From Cognatiluteimonas telluris (GTDB lineage Bacteria > Pseudomonadota > Gammaproteobacteria > Xanthomonadales > Xanthomonadaceae), in assembly GCF_011320095.1 (NCBI RefSeq), contig NZ_JAANOY010000001.1:124001-188000 (forward strand): DNA of 64,000 bases, read 5' to 3'. Both the position numbers and the translations under genes were made by a program. Positions 61,171 through 64,000 of this stretch are shown here, piece after piece. Positions within the stretch are counted from its first letter, which is position 1, and the number at the start of each line of letters is the position of its first letter. The notes under the pieces were generated by a model that saw only the letters and a list, made by a program, of their open reading frames with translations, was not told the origin of the DNA and made no database searches.

Positions 61171-61566
61171 ATGAACCAGAACAACCAGGTCGACGTTGGC
61201 AAGCTCATCCTGCGGATTGCATTGGGTGTGCTTGTGCTGCTGCACGGCATCGCCAAGCTCCGCGGCGGCATCGGACCGATCGAGGGCATGGTCGCCGCGC
61301 ATGGCTGGCCGACCTTCATCGCCTACGGCGTGCTGGTCGGCGAGGTCCTCGGCCCGCTGATGCTCCTGCTGGGCTTCTACGCCCGTATCGGCGCGGCGCT
61401 GGTGGCGATCAACATGCTGTTCGCCTTCGCACTCGCGCACATGGCCATGCTGACGCAACTGGGCCCGCAGGGGGGTTGGGCGCTGGAGCTGCAGGGGATG
61501 TTCCTGGGCACCGCGCTGGCACTGATCCTGCTCGGTCCGGGACGCTACGGCATCAACGCGCGCTGA
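61171..61566 (+). CDS. DoxX-family membrane protein
   Basis: This 131-residue protein has four hydrophobic segments and the DoxX pattern: LILRIALGVLVLLHGIAKL, then VLVGEVLGPLMLLLGFYARIGAAL. DoxX proteins are inner-membrane proteins, some tied to thiosulfate oxidation or thiol stress. ATG 61171 is supported by GGGGAG 5 bases upstream of the spacer. It is divergent from the cupin gene, with 122 bases between. Confidence 0.9.
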   Translation: MNQNNQVDVGKLILRIALGVLVLLHGIAKLRGGIGPIEGMVAAHGWPTFIAYGVLVGEVLGPLMLLLGFYARIGAALVAINMLFAFALAHMAMLTQLGPQGGWALELQGMFLGTALALILLGPGRYGINAR

Positions 61567-61753
61567 GCGGGCCAGGCGGGCACGCGCCGACGTCCAGGGG
61601 ACGCTGAACCGACCCGAAACCCGATGCCGGGGCAGACGCCGGATGCGCCCCCAGGGTGAACCGCCGCGGCGGCGCGCGGTCCGACCATGGCGCGGCCGAC
61701 GTCGCGCGCATAGGTTTTTTCGCCCCGCATTCATTTCCCAGGACGCGTCAGGC

Positions 61754-62350
61754 ATGAATCGTCATCCGCCCCACCCTCTGCCGCATGCGCCCCTGTCGCG
61801 GCGCGCGTTCCTCTCCCATTCCGGCATCGTGCTGGCCGGGTTGGCGATCGGCTGCGCCCGCCAGAGCGAAGCCGCGGTCGCCGGGACGACGGCCTTGCCG
61901 GCCAAGGTCAAGCTCAGCGAGTTCTCCAATGACGGCCGGTTGCTGCGCAGTGTCAGCGTCGACAAGCTGGCCAAGACCGAGGCCCAGTGGCGGCAGCAGC
62001 TCACCCCGCTGGCATTCGAGGTCACCCGCCATGCCGCTACCGAACGCGCCTTCACCGGATCGCTGCTCGAGGAGCACCGCCGGGGCGTCTTCCGGTGCAT
62101 CTGCTGCGACACCGCACTCTACGACTCCAGGACCAAGTTCGACTCCGGCACCGGCTGGCCGAGTTTCTGGAAGCCAATTTCGCGGCGCAACGTGCATGAA
62201 TCCACCGACAAGGGGTTCGGGATGCTCCGCACGGCGATTTCCTGCGCGCGTTGCGACGCGCACCTGGGTCATGTCTTCAACGACGGACCCGATCCCACCG
62301 GCCTGCGCTATTGCATGAATTCCGTCGCGCTGGCATTCGCCGCGGCATGA
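61754..62350 (+). CDS. msrB: Exported methionine sulfoxide reductase MsrB (Tat/lipoprotein signal)
   Basis: This 198-residue enzyme reduces methionine-R-sulfoxide in proteins. Zinc cysteines are C115/C118 and C164/C167; the catalytic Cys is C187 in RYCMNS. The N-terminus has a twin-arginine motif SRRAFL (15-20) followed by a hydrophobic stretch and lipobox A-I-G-C34. It is therefore probably exported folded by Tat and lipid-anchored. msrA follows, overlapping or 24 bases later depending on start. Confidence 0.93.
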   Translation: MNRHPPHPLPHAPLSRRAFLSHSGIVLAGLAIGCARQSEAAVAGTTALPAKVKLSEFSNDGRLLRSVSVDKLAKTEAQWRQQLTPLAFEVTRHAATERAFTGSLLEEHRRGVFRCICCDTALYDSRTKFDSGTGWPSFWKPISRRNVHESTDKGFGMLRTAISCARCDAHLGHVFNDGPDPTGLRYCMNSVALAFAAA

Positions 62351-62373
62351 CCCCGCCTGACTGGAGCCTCGCC

Positions 62374-63102
62374 ATGCGTCAGCCACGATCCCATGCCCGG
62401 CCCTGGTCCCCGCAGGCGGAACCGAACCGGGGGCGGCCCATGCAGGCGCTGCTGGGGATGTCGCTGCTGGCCGGCCTGATGGCCTGCAGCGCCGGCTTCG
62501 CGCGCAGCAATCCGGTTGCGTTGCCCGATCCCAAGCTCGACATTCCAGCCACTGCGGCCCGGGGCGAGCAGACGGCGGTGTTCGCCGGCGGCTGTTTCTG
62601 GGGCGTGGAGGCCGTCTTCGACCACGTGCGCGGCGTCACCAGCGCCATCTCGGGCTACAGCGGCGGCACGGCAATGACCGCGCAATACCATGTCGTCGGC
62701 ACCGGACGCACCGGCCATGCCGAGTCGGTCAAGGTCGTTTTCGACCCGACGAAAGTGAGCTACGGACAACTGCTGAAGATCTATTTCTCGGTGGCGCACG
62801 ATCCGACCCAGCTCGACCGGCAGTCTCCCGACGTCGGTCCGCAATACCGGTCCGAGATCTTCACAACGACTCCCGCGCAGCAGAAAGTCGCCAATGCCTA
62901 CATCGCGCAACTGACGGCAGCCAAGGTGTTTTCCGCGCCGATCGTGACCCGGGTCGAACCGCTCGACGGGTTCTATCGCGCGGAGCGCTACCACCAGAAC
63001 TACCTGAGCCAGCATCCCAACGATCCCTACATCGTCTACAACGACGCGCCCAAGCTTGTACACCTGAAGGCCATGTTCCCCGGCCTCTACAAGGGCGGTT
63101 GA
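62374..63102 (+). CDS. msrA: Exported methionine sulfoxide reductase MsrA
   Basis: MsrA reduces methionine-S-sulfoxide. The catalytic Cys is in AGGCFWGVE (C74 from this start), followed by YSGGTAMTAQYHVVGTGRTG and a C-terminal EPLDGFYRAERYHQNYL. A hydrophobic N-terminal segment with a possible lipobox L-M-A-C38 suggests export. ATG 62374 has GGAG upstream; ATG 62347 would overlap the msrB stop, and ATG 62440 would shorten the signal. Together with MsrB it covers both sulfoxide isomers in the envelope. Confidence 0.92.
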   Translation: MRQPRSHARPWSPQAEPNRGRPMQALLGMSLLAGLMACSAGFARSNPVALPDPKLDIPATAARGEQTAVFAGGCFWGVEAVFDHVRGVTSAISGYSGGTAMTAQYHVVGTGRTGHAESVKVVFDPTKVSYGQLLKIYFSVAHDPTQLDRQSPDVGPQYRSEIFTTTPAQQKVANAYIAQLTAAKVFSAPIVTRVEPLDGFYRAERYHQNYLSQHPNDPYIVYNDAPKLVHLKAMFPGLYKGG

Positions 63103-63185
63103 GCCGCGCGGCGGTTGAGCCGCACGGCGCTTGCATCCGGCCTGCGCCGCTGCAAATCTGGGAGGATCCCCTCATCGCCGCCCCT

Positions 63186-63398
63186 ATGCGACACCATCGG
63201 TTCAAGCTCGAACAGGCGTACGTCGAACTCAACCAGCTCCTCAAGCTCACGGGCCTGTGCGATAGCGGGGGCGCGGGCAAGGCGATCGTGGCTTCGGGCA
63301 TCGTCAGCGTCGACGGCCGGATCGAGCTGCGCAAGACCTGCAAGATCCACGCCGGGCAAGTGGTGCGGGTGGGCGACGACGAGATCAGCGTGGCCTGA
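63186..63398 (+). CDS. S4-domain RNA-binding protein (YbcJ-like)
   Basis: The 70-residue protein is a single S4 domain: FKLEQAYVELNQLLKLTGLC, then GKAIVASGIVSVDGRIELRK and GQVVRVGDDEI. Such proteins bind structured RNA, probably ribosomal. ATG 63186 is chosen; the frame upstream runs through an unlikely segment. It converges with the last gene, 7 bases away. Confidence 0.9.
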   Translation: MRHHRFKLEQAYVELNQLLKLTGLCDSGGAGKAIVASGIVSVDGRIELRKTCKIHAGQVVRVGDDEISVA

Positions 63399-63405
63399 CG
63401 CAGTT

Positions 63406-64000
63406 TCAGCCCAGGTGCGCGGCGTCCTTGTCGCGGCCCTTGCCGAACCAGGGATCGATCCGCCCGATCAGCCATTTGATCGCACGCGATGTGCGACCGC
63501 GCCTCGCCTTGCGATCCACTGCGGCGGCGTCGACGAGCCAGGCGACCTGGATCACGTGGCGTTCGCCCTGGTAGGGCAGGTGTCCGTGGAAGGAATTGTC
63601 GGTGCGACGGAATGCCGCCAGCGTTCCATAGACCGGCCTGATTTCAGGGCAGGCCAGCGCCTCGATGTCGTTGCTCGCCCGCAGGAAGCGAAGGCAGCCG
63701 GCATGCGACGGCATCCAGTCCGGATTGAGGTAGACCAGCGCAGTGGCGACCTTGGATGGGCTATCGGTGTGGATGGTGCCGTGCCGCAGGTTCAGCGCGC
63801 GGCAGATCGTCACCAGTACGGGGTATTGCGACATCTGCGCGATGCCCAGCAGCTCCCCCAGTGCGTCGGAGAACGCCGGCCCGGTGAGTTGATCGACCAG
63901 GGAGTTGATCGCCGGTCCGCAATCCTCGCGCGCGTGCGGGAAAAAGCCTGCGCCACGATAACGGGGAAAATCTTCGCCCAAGGCGGCAGCGGCCAGCGGA
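63406..64000 (-). CDS. 2OG-Fe(II) oxygenase family protein, 5' end outside window
   Basis: The frame is open to the right edge, so the N-terminus is missing. The visible part of about 195 residues has a His-x-Asp pair in GTIHTDSPSK and a second His-containing segment NSFHGHLPYQGERHVIQVAW with Arg for 2-oxoglutarate, as in 2OG-Fe(II) oxygenases. The C-terminus is basic (WLIGRIDPWFGKGRDKD). Codon use is somewhat less GC-rich than in neighbours. The substrate is unknown. Confidence 0.72.
   Translation of the reverse strand, partial: PLAAAALGEDFPRYRGAGFFPHAREDCGPAINSLVDQLTGPAFSDALGELLGIAQMSQYPVLVTICRALNLRHGTIHTDSPSKVATALVYLNPDWMPSHAGCLRFLRASNDIEALACPEIRPVYGTLAAFRRTDNSFHGHLPYQGERHVIQVAWLVDAAAVDRKARRGRTSRAIKWLIGRIDPWFGKGRDKDAAHLG

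Noticed and set aside
61690-61720. Stem GCGCG/CGCGC followed by T6
   Set aside because: The T tract is 7 bases from a 5-bp stem, which is weak for an intrinsic terminator; position after doxX is suggestive only.

Overview
The window is high-GC (by eye roughly two thirds or more) and densely coded. Its gene content and order fit a gammaproteobacterium of the Xanthomonadaceae, close to Lysobacter, Luteimonas or Xanthomonas. Pointers are a SUF operon headed by an Rrf2-type regulator, a fused XanB/ManC enzyme, the chain kdsD-kdsC-lptC-lptA-lptB-rpoN-hpf-ptsN-hprK-rapZ, a regulatory PTS with HPr kinase, GspA/GspB secretion accessory genes, and two families of short palindromic intergenic repeats. 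I see no rRNA, tRNA, CRISPR array, insertion sequence or prophage. Most of the window is conserved core chromosome.

Layout. 1-1749: a membrane protein cut by the window edge and two overlapping lipoproteins. 1931-3981: a polysaccharide pyruvyl-transferase-like protein and a family 2 glycosyltransferase with less GC-biased codons, probably an acquired glycan pair. 4029-7714: a DUF5916 outer-membrane protein, a SET-domain methyltransferase and a lipoprotein cytochrome c. 7789-14362: the SUF operon (Rrf2 regulator, sufB, sufC, sufD, sufS, a small membrane protein, a GNAT acetyltransferase and a Rieske ferredoxin). 14573-18330: an iron-uptake unit (TonB receptor with a Fur-box-like site, PiuC hydroxylase, PepSY-type membrane protein). 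18348-21717: HutD, ComEA with a terminator and a possible GGA-rich RNA, an M20 peptidase and a YeaQ-like protein.

21941-25849: ManC/XanB, divergent from the cell-wall recycling pair amgK-murU and an exported protein. 25708-28788 (minus): DUF2066, an AI-2E family permease and hda. 28911-32262: purM, purN and two tandem DUF3108 proteins. 32376-33865 (minus): a BolA-like gene and murA. 33928-44313: a long plus-strand block for Kdo synthesis (kdsD, kdsC), LPS transport (lptC, lptA, lptB), sigma-54 (rpoN), ribosome hibernation (hpf) and the regulatory PTS (ptsN, hprK, rapZ, EIIA-Man, ptsH, ptsI). 44310-45246: a 2-oxoglutarate oxygenase reading frame broken by four single-base shifts.

45387-50572: mgtE, then minus-strand pyrB, ruvX, algH/yqgE and a TPR protein whose sulfotransferase domain is cut short. 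50808-58158: a small acidic protein, a GAF-GAF-GGDEF-EAL protein, a DUF885 lipoprotein, a DUF72 protein and an EamA transporter. 58295-60536: the gspA/gspB pair. 60692-64000: a cupin, a DoxX protein, exported MsrB and MsrA, an S4 RNA-binding protein and a 2OG-Fe(II) oxygenase cut by the right edge.

The points most worth a second look are the GGA-rich hairpin RNA after comEA (candidate CsrA/RsmA-binding RNA), the homopolymer frameshifts behind ptsI, a C8 tract in lptA whose -1 slippage would join LptA to LptB, the truncated TPR-sulfotransferase, and the dyad over the promoter of the SUF regulator.
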